Shown here: one piece after another, positions 52,901 to 57,430 of the stretch | Layout: every line of letters starts with the position of its first letter | Position numbering within the stretch: position 1 is the first letter of the stretch | Assembly (NCBI RefSeq): GCF_030272615.1 | Contig: NC_081406.1 | Coordinates: forward strand, 168,910,361-168,974,360 | Direction of reading: 5' to 3' | Length of the DNA: 64,000 nucleotides | DNA from: Cryptomeria japonica | Taxonomy: Eukaryota > Streptophyta > Pinopsida > Cupressales > Cupressaceae | Translations under genes and position numbers: made by a program | The notes under the pieces: model-generated | What the model was told of the DNA's origin: nothing | Databases searched by the model: none | The model's input: only the letters and a program-made list of their open reading frames with translations

Positions 52901-53836
52901 CTAGCCTTTGATGTAACTATAGTTTGATTCTAGTTTTGAGCTACTTCATATATAAATAGGTAATGGGCATAAAAATATATATTTGAACTTTAAAATTGCA
53001 TACTTATTGTAAATAACAATGAGCATAAAAATATATATTTGAACTTTAAAATCACAACCAATTTTATGAAATCAAAGACCAAACAAGAAACTAATCCAAA
53101 AAACATATTTTAAACTAAATAATTTGTTTTTAAAATTGATTTAATAGATCTAAAAGACCTTGTTGTCATACCTTATCATAAAAATAGAAATATTATAATA
53201 AAATTGGAAGAAAATAATTTACACAAAAAAGAAAGGCTACATGAAAACTCACATTTTCTCAAGGTTGGTCAAATTTACAAGTGATTTTGGTAGTCGTCCA
53301 TATAGATTGTTTGAAACTAAGTCCCTATCCAACACAAAGAGAGTGATATGGATATTAAATTATTATTCATCAATAAGAAAAAAAAATGTAGTATTGATAA
53401 AAAAATTTATAGAGTTAATTTTTAAATGACTTAAATATAAAGTTAAATTCCACAAACATTGAATAATCAAACTATTTAATTTTTAAACTTCTTATACACA
53501 TTTTATATGTTTTTCTACATAATCTTATTTATCTTTGGAACCCTATATTTATAATTAAGAACAATTTATCAACTTACAATTTCTTTAAACTCACAAGGTT
53601 TCCAATTTCTTTTGGAATATGACTAAAAAGATTATTTATGCCAAGTGCCCTGCAATAAAAATATACAAAAGCTTAAATGTAATAGACATAAATTGAACAT
53701 ATAGAATGTGCATGCATACATTCAAATCCTATAAATATCCAAGATTCATAATGTAAGTACTTACAAATTTAGTAAATGACGCAATGATCCCAATTCTGAT
53801 GGTATTGAGCTATTAAGATGATTGCCAGTGAAATCA
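10880..53836 (-). CDS. LRR receptor-like kinase ectodomain, partial; seven LRR exons around a ~41 kb intron
   Basis: Seven minus-strand segments each measure 72 bp, begin after AG, end before GT, start with one base and end with two bases of split codons, and code one 24-residue LRR. From the 5' side: 53765-53836, 53578-53649, 53253-53324, then 11729-11800, 11360-11431, 11075-11146, 10880-10951. One-LRR-per-72-bp-exon is known for plant LRR-RLKs. The order GIN-x-L-x-x-x-IPKEIG, N-x-L-x-G-K-IPK, [33 protein letters not shown]-x-L-I-x-G-K-IP matches the LRR-VIII (LRR-malectin) group, cell-surface receptors. One LRR between 53253 and 11800 is absent compared with that group. N-terminal, malectin and kinase exons are outside the window or lost. 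That both clusters form one gene is inferred from complementary order, strand and phase. Two paralogous fragments are the alternative. Confidence 0.6.
11075..11146 (-). CDS. LRR exon f
   Basis: Acceptor CTAAGTAG (the second AG keeps the 72-bp length and gives Leu at the junction), donor GTAAGTAAAT. It codes [20 protein letters not shown], the diagnostic R-I-S-D-L...S-x-x-F-x-x-x-x-K irregular repeat of LRR-VIII receptors. Confidence 0.8.
11360..11431 (-). CDS. LRR exon e
   Basis: Acceptor TAATTATAG, donor GTAAGTGCAT. It codes [20 protein letters not shown] then LSEL, close to the (G)xSxEGPIPxSFSNLTxLTEL repeat of LRR-VIII kinases. 72 bp, open. Confidence 0.8.
11729..11800 (-). CDS. LRR exon d
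   Basis: Acceptor ATTTATAG, donor GTAAGTCTTG. It codes [20 protein letters not shown] then LKEL. 72 bp, open. The phase joins exon c directly (AT+G), but in LRR-VIII relatives a further LRR would stand between c and d. Confidence 0.76.
11801..13299. other. Intronic AT-rich stretch without a recognised gene
   Basis: No LRR exon, transposon domain or RNA gene could be recognised. Short open frames here have no family features. A run of about 13 G lies at 12772-12784, followed by a short GC-richer patch (12820-12900) with the palindrome-like CCAGCTCCACCGGCTGG. The stretch 13000-13230 resembles, inverted, sequence at 39890-40150 (shared GTTTTGGACACCTT and GATGTGGCAT blocks), so it is probably a dispersed repeat. 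Confidence 0.45.
13300..13660 (-). pseudogene. LINE RNase H remnant
   Basis: The minus strand from about 13640 reads [17 protein letters not shown], then [17 protein letters not shown] and KKCIKTIN followed by DDSM. This is the order of the RNase H domain that closes ORF2 in plant L1-type LINEs (FDGASKGN, then E-G-D-S). Stops and a frame change break it, and the residues expected as glutamates are altered. No reverse transcriptase lies next to it, so it is an isolated fragment. Confidence 0.62.
13661..14941. other. Unassigned intronic sequence with a strong hairpin
   Basis: Nothing coding was recognised. A two-copy tandem of about 33 bp (TTAAACTTTGAGAGTCATA) lies at 13818-13885. The inverted repeat at 14022-14108 is listed separately. 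Confidence 0.4.
14022..14108. repeat. Near-perfect inverted repeat, 33-bp arms, 21-bp loop
   Basis: The left arm 14022-14054 (core ACTTGTTGGAGGGTGG) and right arm 14076-14108 (core CCACCCTCCAACAAGT) pair with only about three mismatches. Transcription in either direction would give a long stable stem-loop of microRNA-precursor size. It could also be the remnant of a small inverted-repeat transposon. No target duplication was found. Confidence 0.8.
14942..15279 (+). mobile_element. TRIM-like miniature LTR element
   Basis: Two direct repeats of about 141 bp (14942-15082 and 15139-15279, offset 197) share GAACATGTC, ATGGTTTAA, GTTAGATC and the ending AACTCCCA. The 56 bp between them start with a Met-primer-site-like GTATCAAAGCAGAG and end with a purine tract TTGAGGGGGAGA directly before the second repeat. 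LTR, primer site, purine tract, LTR without coding capacity is the definition of a terminal-repeat retrotransposon in miniature. The repeats have diverged considerably, so it is an old copy. No clear target duplication could be set. Confidence 0.5.
15280..15846. other. Unassigned intronic sequence
   Basis: AT-rich, with T-runs at about 15713-15720 and no open frame of note. Nothing recognised. Confidence 0.4.
15855..16152. mobile_element. MITE with ~45-bp terminal inverted repeats, possibly hAT-derived
   Basis: The left end CATGGGGGATTCACT and the right end (reverse complement) CATGGGGGCTTCACT begin terminal inverted repeats of about 45 bp that also share CACGTGCATTCA. The 298-bp unit is flanked by an exact 8-bp direct repeat, ATTTTTCT, at 15847-15854 and 16153-16160. 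Eight-base target duplications are typical of hAT elements. There is no transposase, so it is non-autonomous. Inside, GAATTAAAAACCCCCCTATT occurs twice (about 15981 and 16031). Confidence 0.78.
16161..16899. other. Unassigned sequence, possibly start of a LINE ORF1
   Basis: Two modest open frames on the plus strand (16325-16528, 67 residues; 16531-16830, 99 residues, hydrophilic, Ser/Glu/Lys-rich) have no recognised domain. Because a LINE ORF1 remnant follows directly, they may be its degraded N-terminus. Confidence 0.3.
16900..17351 (+). pseudogene. LINE ORF1 remnant (DUF4283-like)
   Basis: One frame gives [14 protein letters not shown], then [19 protein letters not shown]. After a frame change come [20 protein letters not shown] and [14 protein letters not shown]. 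This parallels the ORF1 nucleic-acid-binding domain of plant LINEs (F-F-I-V-x-F, then V-R-L-x-N-L-P-L-x-x-W) as seen better in the LINE at 28.3 kb. Several stops. The remnant ends at the minus-strand LTR element starting at 17402. Confidence 0.5.
17402..18346 (-). repeat. 3' LTR of the reduced element, outer end truncated
   Basis: It matches 18870-19816 along its length (for example GCAGTAAGTATGTGA at the left edge and CTCCAAATTGCCAACA at the right edge). The last ~183 bp of the LTR on the minus strand, present in the other copy at 18687-18869, are missing, and LINE ORF1-like sequence abuts instead. Confidence 0.75.
18347..18686 (-). other. 340-bp interior: purine tracts and primer site only
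   Basis: On the minus strand AAAGGGGGAGAT lies directly before the 3' LTR (18347-18358). Further purine runs lie near 18500, 18547 and 18628. GACATCAGAGC (reverse of 18673-18683), a decayed form of TGGTATCAGAGC, lies next to the 5' LTR. No open reading frame of coding character. Confidence 0.7.
18687..19816 (-). repeat. 5' LTR of the reduced element (1130 bp)
   Basis: On the minus strand it starts TGTTGGCAATTTGGAG and ends ATCTAACA next to the primer site. It is complete, with TG...CA ends. It contains GGTCGGCCAC and the short GGTTGATCCTAA-like repeats seen in the other copia LTRs of the window. Confidence 0.75.
19817..20086 (-). other. Probable 3' non-coding tail of the transposon-associated gene
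   Basis: No coding sequence. On the minus strand it is T/G-rich (TTGTTGGATATTGCTTG, TTTAGCTATTTGTTCC) and ends in an ATCAAAAA-type sequence near 19895. The tail of the second copy at 61111-61340 has the same character and also ends ATCAAAAC. Confidence 0.45.
20087..21642 (-). pseudogene. Uncharacterised plant transposon-associated protein, copy 1
   Basis: One minus-strand frame runs from the ATG at 21642 to 20389 with stops near 21238 and 20992; a frameshift near 20470 leads to an end at 20087, about 510 residues in all. The N-terminal ~210 residues look globular ([14 protein letters not shown], then [29 protein letters not shown], and [13 protein letters not shown]). Next comes a basic KKRK linker, then a Glu/Asp-rich stretch ([20 protein letters not shown]), then a coiled-coil-like C-terminus ([37 protein letters not shown]). 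The N-terminal part recalls the putative plant transposon protein / plant mobile domain group, by eye only. A second copy lies at 59510-61110. Function unknown. Confidence 0.55.
21643..21902. other. Sequence between copy 1 and the minus LINE
   Basis: Probable upstream region of the transposon-associated gene on the minus strand. A 25-bp tandem duplication (TAATTGTGTGATCCATCTTT) lies at 21888-21940, at the LINE edge. Confidence 0.35.
21916..22560 (-). pseudogene. LINE RNase H, minus element
   Basis: Minus-strand [28 protein letters not shown], a central [14 protein letters not shown] and a C-terminal [10 protein letters not shown] block are the first Asp, the E-G-D-S Asp and the His region of the LINE-type RNase H. 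A stop at about 22368 splits it from the preceding linker. It removes the RNA strand during target-primed insertion in active relatives. Confidence 0.82.
22902..24623 (-). pseudogene. LINE reverse transcriptase, minus element
   Basis: Conserved RT blocks in order on the minus strand: [62 protein letters not shown], and HEQFVDD followed by a stop, then [22 protein letters not shown] and the thumb/connection region [20 protein letters not shown]. Catalytic DD is kept. Stops lie at about 24292 and 23942, and a frameshift near 22930 separates it from the zinc domain ([15 protein letters not shown], about 22760-22800). The 344-residue uninterrupted piece 22902-23936 shows modest decay. Confidence 0.85.
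24658..25512 (+). pseudogene. LINE endonuclease (APE-type) remnant
   Basis: [18 protein letters not shown] (the Q-E-T-K metal-binding block, T replaced by I), then [37 protein letters not shown], a degenerate L-E-G-E-F-N (normally G-D-F-N), [14 protein letters not shown] and [15 protein letters not shown] carry the conserved catalytic Asn/Asp/His order. It ends with the RT-linker Q-I-K-N-W-N and LLSRLHSI at 25512. Many stops and frame changes. Confidence 0.75.
25515..26338 (+). mobile_element. Solo LTR (824 bp) with target duplication AAATG
   Basis: It begins TGTAGACACCTAAAATTG and ends ATGCACACA, and is flanked by AAATG at 25510-25514 and 26339-26343. The flanking LINE reads on across it. 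No internal region or second LTR is present, so it is a solo LTR left by recombination between two LTRs. A related LTR start (TGTAGATACTTAAAATTG) lies on the minus strand at 41149. Orientation is assigned from that similarity and is tentative; the family is probably Ty3/gypsy. Confidence 0.78.
26344..27506 (+). pseudogene. LINE reverse transcriptase remnant, plus element
   Basis: It opens with [15 protein letters not shown] and T-K-F-F-H, then [20 protein letters not shown] with LDGFLGMFF, a badly broken fingers region (27000-27200), [20 protein letters not shown] and the catalytic [11 protein letters not shown]. It ends at 27506 without the downstream zinc and RNase H parts, next to unrelated repeat sequence. 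Stops are frequent. Confidence 0.75.
27507..28299. other. LTR-like or repeat sequence between two LINEs
   Basis: No coding region. From 27546 a TGTAACGTCCCC start resembles an LTR left end. The right end could not be placed. A 41-bp tandem array lies at 28095-28217. Confidence 0.35.
28095..28217. repeat. Tandem repeat, 3 x 41 bp
   Basis: Units begin at 28095, 28136 and 28177 with AGTCGTCTTG, AGTCGTGTTG and AGTCATGCTA and each ends ATATATATC or TTATATATC. The copies differ at several positions. Confidence 0.85.
28300..29149 (+). pseudogene. LINE ORF1 (nucleic-acid-binding, zinc knuckle)
   Basis: One frame with three internal stops (28458, 28626, 28869). It reads [74 protein letters not shown] and [12 protein letters not shown], the DUF4283-type domain of plant LINE/gag proteins, followed by a CCHC-like knuckle [11 protein letters not shown] and a basic tail ([13 protein letters not shown]). 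It would bind the LINE RNA. About 280 residues. Confidence 0.75.
29203..29562 (+). pseudogene. ORF1 C-terminal extension or ORF1-ORF2 linker
   Basis: A 119-residue open frame with an acidic middle ([20 protein letters not shown]) and basic end ([16 protein letters not shown]) sits between the zinc-knuckle ORF1 and the endonuclease. It ends with a TGA 8 bp before ORF2 homology starts. It is probably the C-terminal part of ORF1 after frame loss. No domain recognised. Confidence 0.4.
29565..33710 (+). pseudogene. LINE ORF2: endonuclease, RT, zinc domain, RNase H
   Basis: Endonuclease: [66 protein letters not shown]; part of its C-terminus is missing after 30160. [89 protein letters not shown] (Ala to Thr in F-A-D-D). 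Then an open stretch of 396 residues (31638-32828) with the zinc site [18 protein letters not shown]. RNase [45 protein letters not shown]. About ten stops and several frameshifts, so it is inactive. Confidence 0.85.
33711..34222 (+). other. LINE 3' region, part 1
   Basis: Sequence after the RNase H of the long LINE. Loosely coding-like ([20 protein letters not shown]) but broken. It is taken as the start of the LINE 3' segment that resumes at about 38757. Confidence 0.4.
34849..35079 (+). pseudogene. Unknown coding-like fragment, 76 residues
   Basis: The frame [20 protein letters not shown] continues with [20 protein letters not shown] and [20 protein letters not shown]. It has balanced composition, unlike the AT-rich random frames around it, but no family was recognised. 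The open frame at 34635-34829 directly before it ([20 protein letters not shown]) may belong to the same broken gene. It lies 400 bp before the WD40-type fragment, which is on the same strand. Confidence 0.35.
35494..36069 (+). pseudogene. Tomosyn/Lgl-type WD40 gene fragment
   Basis: Two pieces in different frames. The first (35494-35742) ends [20 protein letters not shown] followed by LGMVQIY. The second (about 35796-36069) reads [59 protein letters not shown] and [20 protein letters not shown]. This resembles consecutive beta-propeller blades of plant tomosyn / lethal giant larvae homologues (SNARE-binding secretion regulators): H-x-x-x-I-C-x-I-S-I-D, x-V-A-x-G-Y-x-x-G-x-V-x-V-I-D, V-L-x-H-K. 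A frameshift lies between the pieces and no other blades were seen. It is most likely a gene fragment carried by, or overrun by, repeats. The assignment is by eye. Confidence 0.5.
38757..39371 (+). other. LINE 3' terminal region with poly(A) end
   Basis: A degraded coding-like stretch (CSDSKDEE, then [20 protein letters not shown] and [16 protein letters not shown] ending at 39217) is followed by a T/G-rich non-coding tail and GTACTTGATT plus nine A at 39352-39370. Terminal A-runs after such tails are typical LINE ends. Confidence 0.55.
39372..41752. other. AT-rich spacer with hairpins and an LTR-like edge
   Basis: No gene recognised. Two consecutive inverted repeats lie at 39554-39633. A dispersed repeat related to 13000-13230 lies at 39890-40150. 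Very AT-rich sequence (40180-40470) follows, then a minus-strand LTR-like end at 41149. Confidence 0.45.
40500..41149 (-). repeat. LTR-like fragment related to the solo LTR at 25.5 kb
   Basis: On the minus strand from 41149 the sequence starts TGTAGATACTTAAAATTG and continues with ATTAATTAAATAAAT repeats, as does the solo LTR (TGTAGACACCTAAAATTG). Only this start is certain. The other end is a guess and no partner LTR or target duplication was found. Confidence 0.4.
41758..42648 (+). repeat. 5' LTR of gypsy G, first part
   Basis: It starts TGGTGCAGAAGCACCTAGGC and matches 50915-51798 of the 3' LTR until the insertion of element H after CCATT. Confidence 0.85.
42649..43139 (-). repeat. 3' LTR of element H (491 bp)
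   Basis: Ends TGAGAGATTTTGCC and AATTACACCAACA on the plus strand. Includes 14 bp (around TAAACTTAAGTAAG, about 43084-43100) that the other LTR lacks. Confidence 0.87.
43140..43149 (-). other. Polypurine tract of element H
   Basis: On the minus strand TAAGGGGGGG lies directly before the 3' LTR. Confidence 0.75.
43275..45667 (-). pseudogene. Element H gag-protease with long acidic C-terminal domain
   Basis: Gag begins at 45667 or, more likely, at the inner Met at 45637 ([17 protein letters not shown]), with UBN2-type capsid blocks ([20 protein letters not shown]). A frameshift near 45246 leads to one frame running to 43275, broken only by stops near 44874, 43893 and 43796. That frame holds [17 protein letters not shown], a Lys/Ser-rich linker, the knuckle [14 protein letters not shown] (His replaced by Glu), the protease site [12 protein letters not shown] (about 44580) and [12 protein letters not shown]. 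Where integrase and RT should follow, there are about 320 residues rich in Asp, Ser and hydrophobics ([42 protein letters not shown]) with no pol motif. Their function is unknown. Confidence 0.72.
45668..47363 (-). other. Element H 5' leader with GC-rich island
   Basis: 1.7 kb between primer site and gag, long for a copia leader. 46390-46990 is strikingly GC-rich (GGTGGTGATGTTGTCG and CGCCGGAGAGACTGCGGG-like sequence) against AT-rich surroundings; the small open frames there look accidental. A poly-C/poly-G run lies at 47037-47050 and A/T runs at 47050-47130. It might be captured host sequence. Confidence 0.5.
47364..47376 (-). other. Primer binding site of element H
   Basis: On the minus strand TGGTATCAGATCC follows the 5' LTR directly and matches the initiator Met-tRNA site except at its end. 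Confidence 0.85.
47377..47853 (-). repeat. 5' LTR of element H (477 bp)
   Basis: Plus-strand ends TGAGATATTTTTCC and AATTACACCAACA. Matches 42649-43139 nearly throughout, with the 14-bp gap. Confidence 0.87.
47859..48723 (+). repeat. 5' LTR of gypsy G, second part
   Basis: It continues the LTR after element H (GATGTCAAGGTGTTGATTTG) and matches 51799-52663. It ends TCTCTACATAA four bases before the primer site. The two parts sum to about 1756 bp against 1749 bp for the 3' LTR. Confidence 0.84.
48727..48738 (+). other. Primer binding site of gypsy G
   Basis: TGGTATCAAAGC, one mismatch from the initiator Met-tRNA site TGGTATCAGAGC, just inside the 5' LTR. Confidence 0.82.
48785..50573 (+). pseudogene. 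Gypsy G gag and protease
   Basis: Start ATG at 48785 ([20 protein letters not shown]). The N-terminal part has stops and shifts frame before 49120. The capsid core is clear: [72 protein letters not shown], the Ty3/gypsy retrotransposon gag domain. A knuckle remnant [14 protein letters not shown] (second Cys lost) lies at about 49690. The protease region (49797-50573, stop at 50083) has [14 protein letters not shown], where D-S-G-A has become D-S-R-S, and [18 protein letters not shown]. It is inactive. Confidence 0.8.
50574..50914 (+). other. Gypsy G interior remainder and purine tract
   Basis: About 340 bp without coding motifs. A purine tract CTAGGGGGGT (50901-50910) precedes the 3' LTR. 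This is where pol would be in a full element. Confidence 0.65.
50915..52663 (+). repeat. 3' LTR of gypsy G (1749 bp)
   Basis: Starts CGGTGTAGGAGCACCTAGGC (the first T of the 5' copy is C here) and ends CTCTGCATCA, followed by the target duplication GGTTA. Confidence 0.84.
52669..53252. other. Intronic spacer near LRR exon c
   Basis: AT-rich. A 30-bp direct repeat (GCATAAAAATATATATTTGA onward) occurs at 52967 and 53023, period 56 bp. No missing LRR exon was found. Confidence 0.45.
53253..53324 (-). CDS. LRR exon c
   Basis: Acceptor TTGGATAG, donor GTGAGTTTTC. It codes [20 protein letters not shown] then LEKM. 72 bp, open, same phase as the others. The next LRR exon in transcript order is at 11800, about 41.4 kb away, across the transposon cluster. 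Confidence 0.76.
53578..53649 (-). CDS. LRR exon b
   Basis: Acceptor TTTTATTGCAG, donor GTAAGTTGAT. It codes [20 protein letters not shown] then LKKL. The G-I-N-x-L...IPKEIG wording is typical of the third or fourth LRR of LRR-VIII receptor kinases. 72 bp, open. The intron to exon a is 115 bp. Confidence 0.78.
53765..53836 (-). CDS. LRR exon a (first in transcript order)
   Basis: Acceptor TTTTTACAG, donor GTAAGTACTT. It codes [24 protein letters not shown], a plant-type LRR with x-IPxELGxLxxLxxL spacing. 72 bp, no stop. It is the most 5' exon of the gene visible here; the sequence upstream to copia C shows no further LRR. Confidence 0.75.
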
Positions 53837-54450
53837 CTGTAAAAATAATAAACACTAAATTATAAATATTTCACATCAATGATCAATATGATATCTAAGG
53901 GGAGAGATTTTTAAAATTTCTTGTTATTTATTCATTTATCTTTCTTTAATAAAAATGCATTATTAAAGTGTGCTAATTATTCTTTAAGAAACCAACAAAA
54001 ACGTGTTCTCAACATTCTATAGTTAAAATTAATTCTAAAGACAATTAATTTAAGACCTATTGCACCTCAATCTTGCACTTCTAATCACAAATTTTATTAC
54101 TTTTAGATACAGTTAAATCCAAGTGTAGAAAAAAAATTCTATAAGGTACTATTTATCAATTTTCATAAGCTTCTATCAAACCAATATGTGAGTTTTTTTA
54201 TTTAAAAAAAAAATAGAAGATATTGTTGAGACACTTAAATCAAACCCATACATCTAAGGTGGGTGATTAAGCACAATGTTGGAAGTATTGATACTTTGTT
54301 AAGAGTGGCAAGGAGGGATAAACTAATTGTTGGTGTTCATATCTCTCAATTGGTTTCTACATATTCTTGAAGAGCAATTTCTTGTTGTGCATCCATTCCT
54401 CATTGGATGTTTTTAACCCATAAGGTTTTTGTGGTCCAAAGCTATGATTT
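53837..54450. other. Sequence upstream of LRR exon a
   Basis: AT-rich, nothing recognised. Any further 5' exons of the LRR gene would lie beyond copia C. Confidence 0.4.
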
Positions 54451-55940
54451 TGTTGGCATGATTGGCATAACTGATGCAGATCAAGAATGGTGACTGAACT
54501 GGTAAAGGACTATTTGTGATGACATTGTGATGAAGAGATTGAGATTGCATGATTGGATGAATTTGATCAGTTATTTGTGTTGTCATTGATAAAAGATGAT
54601 GTTTAATATGTTGTATTTTGTCATCTAGGTCTTTTTGGTCTACTGGAAATGCCTTACCGATATTATAGAGAGTGAACTGGGAATTAGGACCTTAACCGAT
54701 AAACAAGGAATGTTTTGATTTGATCTGGCGATTGGTGATGATTGAAGTGTTGTCATTGTAATATGTATCTGACCGGAACCACATCATGTTTTGGTTATCG
54801 AAAATCATGTTTATGATTTCTGTTGTATTTTTGCTAGGGTTTAAGAAGGGTTTAAGGACTGGTGAATAATTCTCTTAACCGGTAATAATTTTTGGTTTGG
54901 AGGTGATCTACATCAAGTTAAAATGTTGGTGATGATGTGGCACAAACTGCGTGAAGTGTTTGAAAGATGTTTTGGCACGTTTGGAGAGAGAATTTCTTGG
55001 GAACATGCAAAGTGCTTAGCAGAGTACTCTAAGGGTTTGACTTTGTAGTAGATCAAGATGTGATGATCATTCAATGGTTGTAATTGATTTGTAATTGATT
55101 GTAATGATCCATATGATGATCAATGATGATATGTAATGAGCTGTAAAAGATCTGTGATGATCTATATTGTAAGTCTTGGGGTTTTGTAACCGACTAAGTT
55201 GTAAAGGTTATTTATGTCGGTACAGTTGATTTTTGGTCTGTCAGCGGTTTTGAGAAAAGTGTGAAGCCGAACCAGAGTATGAGATCTACAAGAGAGTAGC
55301 AGTTTTGGAGCTTAATTGGATTAGATCAAGCAAGCAGTTAAGTGATGTACCCAGATCATTCACTATTGTTCTCTAACAATTGCAACAGTCAAAATCCCTT
55401 AACCGGGTAGGTCCTAACAGGCCTTACATTGTAAATCCCTTAACCAGGTAGCTCTATATCAGAGTGTTAAATCCTCTTATGAGGTTGATCCTAATAGGTC
55501 AAAGCTCCTAATAGGGATCATCATCTAAATCCCTTAACCGGGTGACTCCTAACAAGGCATCATTGTAAGCTTCTAACCAGGCTAGGCTCGTAATAGGGCA
55601 CATTCTGAAAGAGTGCACAATTTTTTGTGGGTACTAATTCCCACCATGGTTTTTCCCTATTTGGGTTTCCACGTGAAAAACATGGAATTCATATGGTGAA
55701 TGTTTTTATGTGTTGTTATGTTTTACTTTCAGTTTATGCATATTGATGAACACTTAATGAGTTGTTCTGATAAACCGGTTTAACAATTGGTTATCAGTGA
55801 TTACCGATAACGGTAAAGAGTTTATTATTGGTTTATGTTTGATTTGAAGAAGTTTTATAAGCTCAAGTTTTAAGATTGAAATTATTGTTAATACTCATTC
55901 ACCCCCCTCTCAGTATTAACTGGATCTTCTAAGATTATCA
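54451..55940 (+). repeat. 5' LTR of copia C (1490 bp)
   Basis: Starts TGTTGGCATGATTGGCATAA and ends AAGATTATCA before the primer site. Shares GGAACCACATCATGTTTTGG and the repeated AATCCCTTAACCGGGT units (55394-55600) with the copia A LTR. Confidence 0.84.
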
Positions 55941-55942
55941 AT

Positions 55943-55954
55943 TGGTATCAGAGC
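55943..55954 (+). other. Primer binding site of copia C
   Basis: TGGTATCAGAGC, two bases after the LTR end. Confidence 0.9.
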
Positions 55955-56010
55955 ATTGGTCCTTTGTGTGTAGAAAGCTTAACAACTTGAGGGAAAGATA
56001 CTAAAGAAAG

Positions 56011-57430
56011 ATGATGAATAAGGAGGGTCCCAAGTTTACCAGGGACAACTACTAGATATGGAAAGACATGATGAAGATATACATTAAAGGATTGGGTTCT
56101 CAGTATTGGACTCATGTGATGAACAAGTATATTGCTCCTACTACCAGCCCCTTGACACCAGATGAGCTTAAAGAGAAACAAGAAAACATTCAAGCCTTGG
56201 AAGCAATTGTAAGTACTTTATTTGATTCTGAGTATATAGATGTTCATGGATTAGAAACTGCATTTGAGGTATGGGAGAAATTAGAATTGATTTATGGAGG
56301 AGATGAACATGTTCAAAGAGAAAAGAAGAAAGTTTAAGAGGAAAATTTGATGACATGAAAATGGCTGATGGTGAGAACATTGCACAATATGGTAAAAGGA
56401 TTAAAGAAGTTGCAGGTGGTATTAAGAGTAATGGAGGTAAGATTGATGATGATATTATTATTAGTAAAATGCTTATAACTCTCCTACCACAGTATGCTAT
56501 TAGAGTTTCTGCAATTCAAGAACTGAGATCTATCTCTAAAGATAAAGTCACTGTTGATTCTCTTATTGGAAAGTTGACTGTGTTTGAGTTAAACAACTCT
56601 GATAATAGTGTTTCAAAACCATCTTAATCTTCTTTTAAAGATTCTGTTACCAATACATCTATTAGGAAAGGAAAGGATATTTATCAAAATCATGACTACA
56701 TGTCTAGTCATGGAGGTAGCAGAGGTGGGGATGATAATGAAGATTTTCTGATGGAACTTGAGGCACTATTGGCTAAAAGATTTCCTAGAGGCATCAGTAA
56801 GTATAAAGGTAAATTACCCTTGAAGTGTTTCTCTTGCAATAAAATTGGACACATAGTTGCTAACTGTCCTAATATTGATAAGAAAGAGAAGTTCAAAATG
56901 TACAAAGGAAAAGGAGATAAACATTGCTATGTTATAGTTGATGAAGGAGTAACTGATGAAGAATCAGAAGAAGATGACAATGAGGAGATAGTGTTTGTTG
57001 CTGTGAAGGAAGATCAGACTGATGAAAAGAAATTGGTGTCTCACATGGATAATAGTGATGAATGGATGATAGATAGTGGTTTCTCACACCACATGACCGG
57101 TGATAGAAATAAGTTCTTATCCCTTGAAGAATTTGATGGAGGTATAGTAAGATTTGGTAACAACTCACCCTGCATGGTTAAAGGTAAATGAACTATTTCA
57201 TTAAATGGAAAAATAAATGCAGATGATGTCTTTTGGGTTGATGGATTAAAGGATAACCTTTTGAGTGTTGGTCAATTAAATGATAAGGGTTAGCTTCTAG
57301 AATTTAAAAGTAGAGTGTGCAAGAATCTTGGAAATAATGGAGAATTAATTGTTACTAGAAAGAAGACAAGAGGTAATCTTTTTCATCTGAATACTAATGT
57401 GAATAGTTGTTTGGTGGAAAATATTGAAGA
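56011..57430 (+). pseudogene. gag: Copia C gag and protease
   Basis: Start ATG near 56011 (MMNKEGPKFTRDN, then a stop). Capsid blocks YGGDEHVQREK, MKMADGENIAQYGKRIKEV and LLPQYAIRVSAIQELRSISK, zinc knuckle CFSCNKIGHIVANC (about 56830-56870), acidic linker (DEESEEDDNEE), protease site WMIDSGFSHHM (about 57064) with catalytic Asp-Ser-Gly kept. Frameshift near 56330 and stops at 56053, 56625, 57189, 57291 and 57435. Very similar in layout to the B gag. Confidence 0.85.
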
